A stretch of 64,000 nucleotides of DNA. Origin: Pseudomonas xionganensis. GTDB taxonomy: Bacteria > Pseudomonadota > Gammaproteobacteria > Pseudomonadales > Pseudomonadaceae. The translations under genes and the position numbers were made by a program. Positions within the stretch are counted from its first letter, which is position 1. Every line of letters starts with the position of its first letter. The notes beneath the pieces are model-generated. The model saw only the letters and a program-made list of their open reading frames with translations, was not told the origin of the DNA and searched no databases. The stretch covers positions 248,001 to 312,000 of the forward strand of contig NZ_WKJZ01000001.1 in NCBI RefSeq assembly GCF_009763245.1, in the 5' to 3' direction. This document shows, one piece after another, positions 7,997 to 16,115 of this stretch.

Positions 7997-9031
7997 TTAC
8001 TGCTGCTCCAGCGCCGCAATTTCCGCTTCCAGAGCCTTGAGCACCGCACCCGCCTCGGGGCCGGCCAGGTCCACCAGCTTGTCGCGCAGCGGCTGGCTGG
8101 CTTCACGGAAGGCGGCCTGCTCCTGCTCAGTCAGGTGCACCAGCTTGATACCCGGCTTGGCCTGCTGGATCTTCTGCAGGCGCTCCTTGTTGTAGCTGGC
8201 CTGGGTCTCGAAGATATAGGGCGCCAGTTCCGCCACGGTTTCATCGATCATCTGCCGCTGCTCGGCCGGCAGGCCCTGGTACCAGGACTCGCTGGACAGT
8301 ACGGCCACGGTGAACTGCTGATGACCCGACCAGGTCAGCACATCGTTGACCTCGTAGAACTTCATCTCCTCGATGGCGAAGATGGGGTTCTCCTGACCGT
8401 CGATCATCTTCAGCTGCAGGCCGCCGTAGACCTCCGAATAGGGCAGCGGCGTCGGCACGGCACCAAAGGACTTGTAGGTCTCCACCAGCATCGGCGAGGC
8501 CATCACGCGCATCTTCACATTGGCGAAGTCGGCCGGCTGGCGTATTTCCTTGTTGGTGCTCCAGACCATCTCGCCTTCCGGGTACATGCTCAGCAGGCGC
8601 AGGTTACGGGCTTTCAGCTTGTCGGCCACCGGTCCGTAGATGGTCGGGCTTTCGGTGAGCAGCTTGAGGTTGACCTGGTTGTCCTGGGACAGCAGGTAAG
8701 GCACCGAGAACACCTGCATGCCCGGCGCCGTCGAGCCCAGGATGCCGGTAGAGCCATGGGTGAACTGCAGCACGCCATTGGCCACCAGCTCGGTCAGATC
8801 CTCCGATTCGCCCAACGCGCCATAGGGATAGACGGTGACGCTGATCTTGCCGGCGCTTTTCTCCTCGATCAGTGCCTTGAACTTCTGCGCATAGGCGTCC
8901 TGCACGCTGCCGCTGATTTCCTCCAGGGCGAACTTCCATTCTTCGGCTGCGGCCATGCTGGCCTGACCGGCCAGGGCCAGGCCCATGGCGGCCGCCAGGG
9001 CCGCTTTTTTCAGTGCATTGAGTGTGTACAT
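7997..9031 (-). CDS. uehA: TRAP transporter substrate-binding protein for ectoine/hydroxyectoine (TeaA/UehA-like)
   Basis: This 344-residue DctP-family periplasmic binding protein has a cleavable signal peptide (hydrophobic stretch up to about residue 29, cleaved near AAAEEW). Motifs I associate with the TeaA/UehA ectoine binders are present: GALGESEDL, YPEGEMV, and YSEVYGGLQ followed by IDGQENP. The start at 9031 has GGAG 8 bases upstream; a start at 9061 would add ten residues ahead of the signal sequence. It is the last gene of the doeA-doeB transcript. Its membrane partners are not adjacent but lie across enuR at 13076-14906. The ligand is inferred from resemblance plus context. Confidence 0.85.
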   Translation of the reverse strand: MYTLNALKKAALAAAMGLALAGQASMAAAEEWKFALEEISGSVQDAYAQKFKALIEEKSAGKISVTVYPYGALGESEDLTELVANGVLQFTHGSTGILGSTAPGMQVFSVPYLLSQDNQVNLKLLTESPTIYGPVADKLKARNLRLLSMYPEGEMVWSTNKEIRQPADFANVKMRVMASPMLVETYKSFGAVPTPLPYSEVYGGLQLKMIDGQENPIFAIEEMKFYEVNDVLTWSGHQQFTVAVLSSESWYQGLPAEQRQMIDETVAELAPYIFETQASYNKERLQKIQQAKPGIKLVHLTEQEQAAFREASQPLRDKLVDLAGPEAGAVLKALEAEIAALEQQ

Positions 9032-9086
9032 GGTGAGGTCTCCGCTTGCTGTTATTGTCATTGAAGAGCGGCCGCCACAGCGGCTT

Positions 9087-10145
9087 TCAGCTTTCGACGA
9101 TGTCGGCGATTACCGCCAGGGTATCGCCAATGTCCACCAGTGCGGGAAAGCGCCGGGCCACCAGCAGGCCGTCGCGCTGCGCACGATATTCCACGGCCGG
9201 TGTACCGGTGCGCTCGAAGGCATGCACCCGCGCCACCAGGTCGCCCTGACGCACCGGCTCACCCAGGCTGAGGGTCAGTTCGAGGATGCCGCGATGGGTG
9301 CTCTGCACATAGCAGCTGGCATCGGGCATATCCAGTTGCAGGGGCGCCGCTTCGGGCAACTCCGGCTCACCGTCGAGGATCCCGGCGAACTTGAGAAAGT
9401 TGCGCACGCCGCGATCGGCCAGGGCCATGGTTTCCGGGGTGCTGGTGCCGCCCCCACGCAATTCGGTGGTGACGAACACCTTGCCCTGGACCTCCACCGC
9501 CGTGTCGTACAGCGAGGCCGCATCCAGCTCGAAAAGAATCATGCTGGCCGGGGTGCCGAACAGGCGGGCACCCTCGATGCAGCGGGCCTCCTGCTGCGCA
9601 TCGGGCAACCGATGGGCCGCGGCGAACGGCAGGATGTCCAGGGTCTTGCCGCCGGAGTGAATGTCCAGGGCGTAGTCGCACAGGGGAATCAGGTAGCGCT
9701 GGAAGTAGTCGGCGATCCGCTCGGTCATGCTCCCGGCCGGGTTGCCGGGAAAGGAGCGGTTCATGTTGCCCTTGTCGATCGGCGAGGTCCGGCTGCCATT
9801 CTGCACCGCCGGGTAGTTCATCGCCGGCACGATGATGACGCGCCCGCGCACCTGCTCGGCACTCAGCTCACTGGCCAGCTTGAGCAGGCTGGTGATGCCC
9901 TCGTACTCGTCGCCATGGTTGCCGCCGGTGAGCAGGGCGGTGGGGCCCTCACCGTTCTTCACCACGCTGATGGGAATCATGATGCAGCCCCAGGCCGACT
10001 GGTCGTGGGAATAGGGCAACTTGAGAAAGCCGTGCTGCACGCCATCCCGGTCGAAATCCACCGTGGCACTGATGGTGCTGGGGCGCATCTCGACGGCCGG
10101 GGTGCAACGGTTGGCCTGCAACTCTGCTTCAACGGATATGTTCAT
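9087..10145 (-). CDS. doeB: DoeB, N-acetyl-L-2,4-diaminobutyrate deacetylase
   Basis: This 352-residue enzyme is of the succinylglutamate desuccinylase/aspartoacylase (M14-like) family. The zinc ligands are visible as His77 and Glu80 in GGNHGDEYEG and His163 in DIHSGG. In the ectoine pathway DoeB removes acetyl from the N-acetyl-diaminobutyrate isomer produced when DoeA opens the ring, giving L-2,4-diaminobutyrate for DoeD. It follows doeA after a 13-base gap and is followed by the TRAP binding protein gene after 55 bases, indicating a single transcript. The length and motif order are normal for the family. It corresponds to EutE in rhizobial nomenclature. Confidence 0.9.
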   Translation of the reverse strand: MNISVEAELQANRCTPAVEMRPSTISATVDFDRDGVQHGFLKLPYSHDQSAWGCIMIPISVVKNGEGPTALLTGGNHGDEYEGITSLLKLASELSAEQVRGRVIIVPAMNYPAVQNGSRTSPIDKGNMNRSFPGNPAGSMTERIADYFQRYLIPLCDYALDIHSGGKTLDILPFAAAHRLPDAQQEARCIEGARLFGTPASMILFELDAASLYDTAVEVQGKVFVTTELRGGGTSTPETMALADRGVRNFLKFAGILDGEPELPEAAPLQLDMPDASCYVQSTHRGILELTLSLGEPVRQGDLVARVHAFERTGTPAVEYRAQRDGLLVARRFPALVDIGDTLAVIADIVES

Positions 10146-10158
10146 GCGTACTCCCCCT

Positions 10159-11346
10159 TCAGGCCTTGACGAACAGCTGACGCGGAAAGTCGCAGAGGGT
10201 TTCCACGCCGGTTTCCGTGATCAGGATGCTTTCGGTGGTTTCCAGGCCCCAGTCGTCCAGCCACAGGCCCGGCATGAAGTGGAAGGTCATACCAGGTTGC
10301 AACACCGTGGTGTCGCTCTCGCGCAGGCTCATGGTTCGCTCGCCCCAGTCCGGCGGATAGCTCAGACCAATCGGGTAGCCACAGCGGTTGTCGCCACGGT
10401 CGTAACCGTAACGGCGCAAGGTGCTGTTCAGCTCCCGGGCGATGTCACCACAGGTGTTGCCGGGCTTGGCCACCGCCAGGCCGGCTTCGAGACCGGCATT
10501 GATCGCTTCCTCGGCCTTGCGGAAAGCCGCCGACGGTTCGCCCAGGTAAAGGGTACGCGACAAGGGGCAGTGGTAGCGCTTGTGGCAACCGGCGATCTCG
10601 AAGAAGGTGCCTTCGCCCTTCTTGAACGGGCGCTCGTCCCAGGTCAGGTGCGGTGCCGAGGCATCCTTGCCCGAGGGCAGCATGGGCACAATGGCCGGGT
10701 AATCACCAAACTTGCCATCGTGACCGACGCAGGCTACGCGGTAGATTTCACCTACCAGCACATTCTTCGGCAGTCCCGGCTCGACCATGTCGATGATCGC
10801 GCGGTGCATGTTCTCGACGATCCGCGCGGCCACCCGCATGTATTCGATTTCCTGGCCCGACTTGATCGCCCGGCACCAGTTGACCAGACCGGTGGCATCC
10901 ACTAGCGGTGCCTGGGGCAGGCCGCGCTGCAGAGCCTGGTGCGAGGTGGCGCTGTAGTAGTAGTTGTCCATTTCCACGCCCACCACACCCTGGGTCCAAC
11001 CCCGTGCCGGCAGGATCTCCTGGCACAGATAGTCGAGGGCATGATGGGGCGGGTTCATGACATAGCGGTCGCTGTAGGAAGCAATGTCCTCTTCCGGCAG
11101 GTAGACGGTGCGCCGGGCGCCATTGGCATCGATGCCGCGGCCGTACCACAGCGGGTTGCCCTGCTGACCAACCACCACGCACTGCGGGGTGTAGAACGAC
11201 CAGCCGTCGTAGCCTGTCAGCCAGGCCATGTTGGATGGATCATGCACGATCAGCGTGGTGATCCCCCGCTCGGCCATGGCAGCACGCACCTTGGCCAAGC
11301 GCTGGGCATACTCTTCACGGCTGAAATTCAACGCGATTTCACTCAT
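10159..11346 (-). CDS. doeA: DoeA, ectoine hydrolase (M24/creatinase fold)
   Basis: This 395-residue protein has the creatinase/aminopeptidase P architecture. It has an N-terminal domain (about 1-150, with DPSNMAWLTGYDGW) and a C-terminal pita-bread domain (with GHDGKFGDYPAIVP, CHKRYHCPLSRT and LETTESILIT). DoeA (EutD) opens the tetrahydropyrimidine ring of ectoine to N-acetyl-diaminobutyrate. It is the first gene of the minus-strand transcript and diverges from enuR across a 177-base control region. Its ribosome site is weak (GAGA). Full length and the neighbouring doeB make the call secure relative to other M24 proteins. Confidence 0.92.
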   Translation of the reverse strand: MSEIALNFSREEYAQRLAKVRAAMAERGITTLIVHDPSNMAWLTGYDGWSFYTPQCVVVGQQGNPLWYGRGIDANGARRTVYLPEEDIASYSDRYVMNPPHHALDYLCQEILPARGWTQGVVGVEMDNYYYSATSHQALQRGLPQAPLVDATGLVNWCRAIKSGQEIEYMRVAARIVENMHRAIIDMVEPGLPKNVLVGEIYRVACVGHDGKFGDYPAIVPMLPSGKDASAPHLTWDERPFKKGEGTFFEIAGCHKRYHCPLSRTLYLGEPSAAFRKAEEAINAGLEAGLAVAKPGNTCGDIARELNSTLRRYGYDRGDNRCGYPIGLSYPPDWGERTMSLRESDTTVLQPGMTFHFMPGLWLDDWGLETTESILITETGVETLCDFPRQLFVKA

Positions 11347-11420
11347 GACAGCATCTCGAAATTGAACGCCGGGGCGTTCAGGCCCTTATCCGGCCGCCCG
11401 AACAGGTCGAGCGGTTATGC

Positions 11421-11499
11421 AATGTACTGAAACCTGCTAGAGTGACCGCATCAAATGCAGGTCAATCCGCACGAAACACATATTTAATACCAGTACATT
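11421..11499. promoter_or_regulatory. Divergent enuR/doeA control region with split 9-bp inverted repeat
   Basis: The 177 bases between doeA and enuR contain AATGTACTG at 11421-11429 and its exact inverse CAGTACATT at 11491-11499, 61 bases apart. One copy is nearer each gene. The segment from about 11475 to 11520 is AT-rich. Such paired half-sites suit a dimeric regulator binding both divergent promoters, and EnuR is the obvious candidate. This assignment is inference. Confidence 0.45.
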
Positions 11500-11523
11500 T
11501 TTCGTCAAGGACTTTATTGAACT

Positions 11524-12927
11524 ATGACAATAGACCTGAAGCCCTTTATCCGCTCCGGTCAGCCGAAATACCTGGCCATCGGCAACGCCCTCAACGAGGC
11601 AATCAACGCCGGCGCCCTGCAGCCCGGCAGCAAACTGCCCACCCACCGCGAACTGGCCGAGGTGTTGGGCGTTAGCGTGCAGACGGTGAGCAATGCCTAT
11701 GCCCATGCCGAGAAGCAGGGCGTCATCTACGCTCAGGTGGGGAGCGGCACCTTCGTGCGCAGCCGCCACGTCAGCCATGAGTCGGACTACCTGTCCACCG
11801 ACGAACATGAGGACCCCAACCGCGGCATTGACCTGTCCACCGCCCACCCGGTGTGCACCGCCCGTCACGTCAAACTGTATCGTGAGGGCCTGGAGCGCCT
11901 GGCCCGGGAGGGGCGTGACGACTTCATCACGTCCTTCCACCCCACCCAGGGCCTGACCCAGCACCGCGAGGTGGTCTGCAACTGGCTGGCGCAGCAGCAG
12001 AAGATGCCGGCCGATCCCGATCACATGCTGTTCTGCAATGGCACCGCCCATGCCCTGACCATTGCCATGGCCACCGTGCTCAACCCGGGTGATACGGTAC
12101 TCTGCGAGCATGAGACAGGGATGCTGTTGCTGGCACTGGCGCAAACCCTGCATTTCAAGCTCAAGGGTGTGGCCGCCGATGACCAGGGTCTGCTGCCCGA
12201 AGCCCTGGAGGCCGCCTGCCGCCAGGGCGGAGCCCGGGTACTGTTCTGCACCCCGACCATGAACAACCCGAACAACAACACCATGGGTCTGGAACGCCGC
12301 CAGCAGATTGCCGAACTGGCTCGGCGCTATGACCTGACGGTGGTGGAAGATGATGTCTACGGCGCCCTGCAGCCGGATCGCAGTCCACCCCTGTCGGCCC
12401 TGATTCCGGAGCGCAGCTTCTATGCCACCAGCCTGACCAAGGTGACCCTGCCCGGCATGCGCGCCGGTTATCTGGTCACCCCGCCGCACCTGGTGCAGCA
12501 GGCCATCGGCCGCCTGCGCAGCACCACCTGGATGGCCACCCTGATGCCGTTCGAGATCGCCAGCTGGTGGATGCAGGACGGCACCCTGGAACGCATGATC
12601 GGTTTCCAGCAACAGGAATTCGCCGCCCGCCAGCAAATGGCCAGCGAACTCCTCAGCGCCTGTCGCTACAAGGCCCACCCCAACGGCATGCATATCTGGG
12701 CTGAGCTGCCGGAGCACTGGCAGCCGGACAAATTCGTGCGGCGTGCGCGCCAGGAAGGCGTGATGATCTTTCCGGCAGAGCCCTTCCTGGTCAGCGTCGA
12801 CCGCAACAACCCCTATGTGCGCATCAGCCTGGGCGCCGAGCAGAGCCGCGCACGCGTCCAGGCCGGACTGAGCACGTTGAATACACTGATGGAAGAAATC
12901 CCGCCGCCCATGCATTTCGTATTCTGA
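11524..12927 (+). CDS. enuR: EnuR, MocR/PdxR-type (GntR-aminotransferase fusion) regulator of ectoine use
   Basis: This 467-residue fusion has an N-terminal GntR winged helix (about 10-80; LPTHRELAEVLGVSVQTVSNAY) and a fold-type I aminotransferase-like domain. Its PLP lysine is Lys306 in ATSLTKVTLPG. EnuR is a known repressor of ectoine catabolic genes; its PLP-bound domain senses diaminobutyrate-type intermediates and releases repression. Position fits: it diverges from doeA, with the TRAP membrane genes 148 bases downstream. The AAGGA upstream of the ATG is 12 bases away, longer than usual, which may mean weak translation. Other MocR regulators look alike, so the assignment depends partly on context. 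Confidence 0.88.
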   Translation: MTIDLKPFIRSGQPKYLAIGNALNEAINAGALQPGSKLPTHRELAEVLGVSVQTVSNAYAHAEKQGVIYAQVGSGTFVRSRHVSHESDYLSTDEHEDPNRGIDLSTAHPVCTARHVKLYREGLERLAREGRDDFITSFHPTQGLTQHREVVCNWLAQQQKMPADPDHMLFCNGTAHALTIAMATVLNPGDTVLCEHETGMLLLALAQTLHFKLKGVAADDQGLLPEALEAACRQGGARVLFCTPTMNNPNNNTMGLERRQQIAELARRYDLTVVEDDVYGALQPDRSPPLSALIPERSFYATSLTKVTLPGMRAGYLVTPPHLVQQAIGRLRSTTWMATLMPFEIASWWMQDGTLERMIGFQQQEFAARQQMASELLSACRYKAHPNGMHIWAELPEHWQPDKFVRRARQEGVMIFPAEPFLVSVDRNNPYVRISLGAEQSRARVQAGLSTLNTLMEEIPPPMHFVF

Positions 12928-12936
12928 AGCAGCACG

Positions 12937-13019
12937 AAAATCATGTCAGAGCAATAAAACTGACAGATTTGTAATGATTCAAATATTTAATTGACATGAT
13001 TTTTAGCCGGCGATACTGT
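12937..13019 (+). promoter_or_regulatory. Promoter of the TRAP permease genes with a 12-bp separated inverted repeat
   Basis: TTGACA at 12991-12996 and TACTGT at 13014-13019 are spaced by 17 bases, a plausible sigma-70 promoter for the genes starting at 13076. AAAATCATGTCA at 12937-12948 is the exact inverse of TGACATGATTTT at 12992-13003, 43 bases apart, so the second arm overlaps the -35 box. A regulator binding both arms could block the promoter. Alternatively, the long-range hairpin followed by TTTTT could end the enuR transcript. Confidence 0.5.
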
Positions 13020-13075
13020 CGAGCCTCCACAACAATAAAAATGCCTGTCGCCACGGCTACAGGCAGGAGGTGGCA

Positions 13076-13612
13076 ATGCCTTGGTTGTCTAAACTGGATT
13101 GGCTGCTGGAAAAGCTCGAGGCCTTTATCCTCGCCAGCGCCATCCTGCTGATGGCGCTGAACTCGGTCGCCAATGTCTTTGGCCGCTATCTGTTCAATCA
13201 GAGCCTGTACTTCTCCGAAGAGCTCAATCAGTTCCTGATCATCTTCGTCACCTTCGTCGGCTGCAGCTACGCTGCCCGGCACAATCGCCATATCAGTATG
13301 AGCGCCTTTATCGAGCAGCTGACAGGCAAGCCGGCGGCGGCCAGCCTGCTGCTGATCCACCTGCTGACTGCCGCGCTGCTGTGCTGGCTGACCTGGGCCT
13401 CCATCGGCTACGTGCAGTCAGCTGCGCGCGTCGGCCGTGCTTCCTCGGCCCTGCAACTGCCGCTGCACTACATCTACCTGGTGATTCCCCTGGGGCTGGG
13501 CATGAGCGGGCTGCAGTTCCTGCGCCATGCCTTTGTCCAGCTGCTGGTTCTGCTCGGGCGCCGTGAAGCGCCGCAGCAGCACATCGACGCGCCTCTTCCA
13601 CCGCAAGCCTGA
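13076..13612 (+). CDS. uehB: TRAP transporter small permease (DctQ family), TeaB/UehB-like
   Basis: This 178-residue integral membrane protein has four predicted transmembrane segments (about 17-38, 53-72, 93-113 and 133-153). It has DctQ-family features, including FGRYLFNQSLYFSEELNQFL and the conserved RHNRHIS after the second segment. AGGAGG lies 5 bases before the ATG at 13076, which decides the start over a GTG two codons earlier. DctQ subunits pair with the large DctM subunit in the inner membrane. The partner follows after 10 bases. The matching periplasmic subunit is encoded 4 kb away on the other strand. Confidence 0.88.
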   Translation: MPWLSKLDWLLEKLEAFILASAILLMALNSVANVFGRYLFNQSLYFSEELNQFLIIFVTFVGCSYAARHNRHISMSAFIEQLTGKPAAASLLLIHLLTAALLCWLTWASIGYVQSAARVGRASSALQLPLHYIYLVIPLGLGMSGLQFLRHAFVQLLVLLGRREAPQQHIDAPLPPQA

Positions 13613-13622
13613 GTTCGCCCGC

Positions 13623-14906
13623 ATGGATATGACCACCGCCCTTCTGCTGATCATGCTGGTCCTGCTGCTGGCAGGCTTTCCCATGATGACCACCCTGCTG
13701 GCAGCTGCGGCTGCGGGCTTTCTGTTCTTCTTCAATATGGGGCCGGAGTTCCTGATCCAGCAGATGATTGCCGGTATTCGGCCATCGGCCCTGGTCGCCG
13801 TGCCGATGTTTATCCTGGCCGCCGACATCATCACCCGCGGCGCCACGGCCAACCGATTACTGGATGTGGCCATGGCGTTCGTCGGCCATGTCCGCGGGGG
13901 CATGGCGGTCACCACGGCGCTGAGCTGCGCCATGTTCGGTGCCCTGTCGGGCTCGACCCAGGCGACCGTGGTGGGGGTCGGCAGCATCATGCGACCGAAG
14001 ATGCTGCAACAGGGCTACAAGGACAGTTTCGCCATGGCGCTGATCATCAACGCCTCGGATATCGCCCTGCTGATTCCACCGAGCATCGGCATGATCATCT
14101 ATGGGGTGGTTTCCGGCACTTCGGTCGCCGAGCTGTTTATCGCCGGGATCGGCCCGGGCCTGCTGCTGATGCTGCTGCTCGCTGGCTATTGCTACATCTA
14201 TGCACGCCTGGCCGGCATTCCACGCAGTGAAAAACTCGGCTGGCTGGAGCGCCTGCGCACCTGCCGCCGCGCCATTCTGCCGCTGTTGCTGCCGGTCATG
14301 ACCATCGGCGGCATCTACACCGGGGTGTTCAGCCCCACCGAGGCAGCCGCGGTGTCGGTACTCTATGCCCTGATTCTGGAAGTCCTGATCTTTCGCCGGG
14401 TCAAACTCAGTGACCTGTCGAGCATCGCCCTGTCCACCGGCATGATCACCGCCGTGGTGTTCATCCTGGTGGCAGCCGGCTCGGCCTTTTCCTGGGTGAT
14501 TTCCTTCGCTCAGATTCCGCAGCAGATCCTCAGCGGCATCGGCTTGCTGGAGGCCTCACCCACCGAACTGCTGATCATCATCTCGATCGCCTTCTTTATC
14601 GGCTGCATGTTCGTCGACCCGATCGTGGTGATGCTGATCCTGGTGCCGATCTTCGCCCCGGCCGTGCGCCTGTCCGGCCTGGACCCGGTGCTGGTGGGTA
14701 CCATCATCACCCTGCAGGCAGCCATCGGTTCGGCTACGCCGCCCTTTGGCTGTGACATCTTCACGGCCATTGCGGTGTTTCGCCGTCCCTACTTTGAAGT
14801 GATCCGGGGCAGCCTGCCGTTCTTCATGATTCTGCTGCTGATGTCGGTACTGCTGATCATGTTCCCGCCCATCACCCTGTTCCTGCGCGACCTGGCTTTT
14901 CGCTAG
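13623..14906 (+). CDS. uehC: TRAP transporter large permease (DctM family), TeaC/UehC-like
   Basis: This 427-residue DctM-type permease is hydrophobic throughout with about twelve membrane segments. Family signatures include LSGSTQATVVGVGSIM and the duplicated GVFSPTEAAAVSVLYAL and SATPPFGCDIF regions. The ATG at 13623 (with another two codons on) begins the conserved hydrophobic N-terminus; the frame is open further upstream but there encodes non-family sequence inside uehB. It should form the sodium-driven transport channel with the preceding DctQ subunit and receive ectoine from the binding protein at 7997-9031. The gene ends 42 bases from the convergent M23 peptidase gene. Confidence 0.9.
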   Translation: MDMTTALLLIMLVLLLAGFPMMTTLLAAAAAGFLFFFNMGPEFLIQQMIAGIRPSALVAVPMFILAADIITRGATANRLLDVAMAFVGHVRGGMAVTTALSCAMFGALSGSTQATVVGVGSIMRPKMLQQGYKDSFAMALIINASDIALLIPPSIGMIIYGVVSGTSVAELFIAGIGPGLLLMLLLAGYCYIYARLAGIPRSEKLGWLERLRTCRRAILPLLLPVMTIGGIYTGVFSPTEAAAVSVLYALILEVLIFRRVKLSDLSSIALSTGMITAVVFILVAAGSAFSWVISFAQIPQQILSGIGLLEASPTELLIIISIAFFIGCMFVDPIVVMLILVPIFAPAVRLSGLDPVLVGTIITLQAAIGSATPPFGCDIFTAIAVFRRPYFEVIRGSLPFFMILLLMSVLLIMFPPITLFLRDLAFR

Positions 14907-14948
14907 CCACCCCCGCGGAAGGCATCCAGGCGAATGGCAACAGGCGCG

Positions 14949-15845
14949 CTATTCGCCACCCACGGCAAAGTTGGGCAGGCTGTTGACCGGCTGGGTGAAA
15001 TCGAAGGGGATGGACTCCACCGCCAGGCCGACGTTGCGCTGTACCACGAAGTGCAGGTGCGGGCCGGTGCTGTTGCCGGTATTGCCGGAGCGCGCCAGCA
15101 GGGTGCCGGTAGCCACCCGTTGCCCCTCGCGCACCTTGACCGAGCCCTGCATCAGGTGCAGGTACACGCCCATGGTGCCGTCGTCGTGGAGGATGCGCAC
15201 GAAGTTGCCGGCCGGGTTGTTGCCGCGACCACTCTGGTTGTTCTCGGTCTTGACCACCATGCCAGCGCGGGCCGCAACGATGGGCGTACCCTCGGGCATG
15301 GCGATATCCATGGCGTAGCGCCCCTTGGGGGTGTAGTGGCTGTACTTGCCACCCGCGCCCTGGGTCAGGCGGAAGGGGCCACCGCGCCAGGGCAGCGGGT
15401 AGCGGTTCTGCGTCGGCACCAGGCGCGGATCGCCCAGGGCGTAGCGCAGTTTCGGCTTGTAACGCAGGGGTTTGCCGGCATCGCGCGGGGCCAGGGTAGC
15501 CAGGCGGATATGGCTGCGCGGCGGCACCACCCAGTTGATCGGCTTGGCCGGCGCCCCCACCACGTTATCCAGTTGCTCCAGACGCAGCTCGATCTGCACC
15601 GGGGCATACAGGTCGTTGCGCACCAGCAGGGTCTCGCCCGCCTCGTGCTTCTTGGTTTCCAGCTTCACCTGGTTATCCAGGCGCTCAACCATGCGGTCGC
15701 TGAAGACGAACACCTGGGCGCCGGGCACTGCCTGGTCGCTATAGGTCACCACGCCATGCTTGTCGACGTACTTGTAGATGGTCAAAGCGCTGGCAGACCC
15801 GGTAAAGGTCAGCAGACAGAAGAGGAAAAGCAGACGGCCTGACAT
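14949..15845 (-). CDS. M23-family (LytM) metallopeptidase with N-terminal DUF4124-like domain
   Basis: This 298-residue exported protein has a signal peptide (residues 1-20, ending SASALT). A short DUF4124-like domain follows (IYKYVDKHGVVTYSD), then a linker and a C-terminal M23 domain (about 160-280). The zinc-binding motifs are present: HYTPKGRYAMDI for the first His/Asp pair and GPHLHFVV for the last His. Such proteins cut peptidoglycan cross-bridges or act in envelope remodelling in the periplasm. It is a separate unit between the ectoine locus and the phosphate operon; in P. aeruginosa a similar gene occupies the same side of pst-phoU. Substrate and regulators are unknown. Confidence 0.88.
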   Translation of the reverse strand: MSGRLLFLFCLLTFTGSASALTIYKYVDKHGVVTYSDQAVPGAQVFVFSDRMVERLDNQVKLETKKHEAGETLLVRNDLYAPVQIELRLEQLDNVVGAPAKPINWVVPPRSHIRLATLAPRDAGKPLRYKPKLRYALGDPRLVPTQNRYPLPWRGGPFRLTQGAGGKYSHYTPKGRYAMDIAMPEGTPIVAARAGMVVKTENNQSGRGNNPAGNFVRILHDDGTMGVYLHLMQGSVKVREGQRVATGTLLARSGNTGNSTGPHLHFVVQRNVGLAVESIPFDFTQPVNSLPNFAVGGE

Positions 15846-16016
15846 AGCGACTCGATTCTTATGGCTTTTTGCTACCCGGATCTACAAGGCTAGCAGCGCC
15901 GGCAAGGCCGTGCCAGACACCGACGGTCAGGCTGTGAACCGGCTCACCGCCATGGCTGGCCCGCAAAGCGTGCAGGCAACCTTGGGCCTGTTCCACCCAG
16001 ACACTCAATGACCCCT

Positions 16017-16104
16017 GTAGGGTGGGAAACAGCGCAGCGTTTTCCCACCCTACGGAGTGCACCATCAATGGCACAGGGTGGATGTAAAAAACGACATCCA
16101 CCCT
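16017..16104. repeat. Two tandem intergenic hairpin repeats (GTAGGGTGG type)
   Basis: Two hairpins lie between the M23 gene and the response regulator gene. The first pairs GTAGGGTGGGAAA (16017-16029) with TTTCCCACCCTAC (16041-16053), loop 11 bases. The second pairs AGGGTGGATGT (16075-16085) with ACATCCACCCT (16094-16104), loop 8 bases. They share the GTAGGGTG core with elements at 17887, 29122 and 30451, so they belong to a dispersed intergenic repeat family. No protein-coding gene is supportable in 15846-16115. Confidence 0.7.
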
Positions 16105-16115
16105 ACAGCTAGCTG

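Noticed and set aside
15859..16101. 80-residue open reading frame on the minus strand between the M23 and response regulator genes
   Set aside because: It is made largely of the two hairpin repeats, shows no domain or good ribosome site, and looks like repeat-derived sequence.
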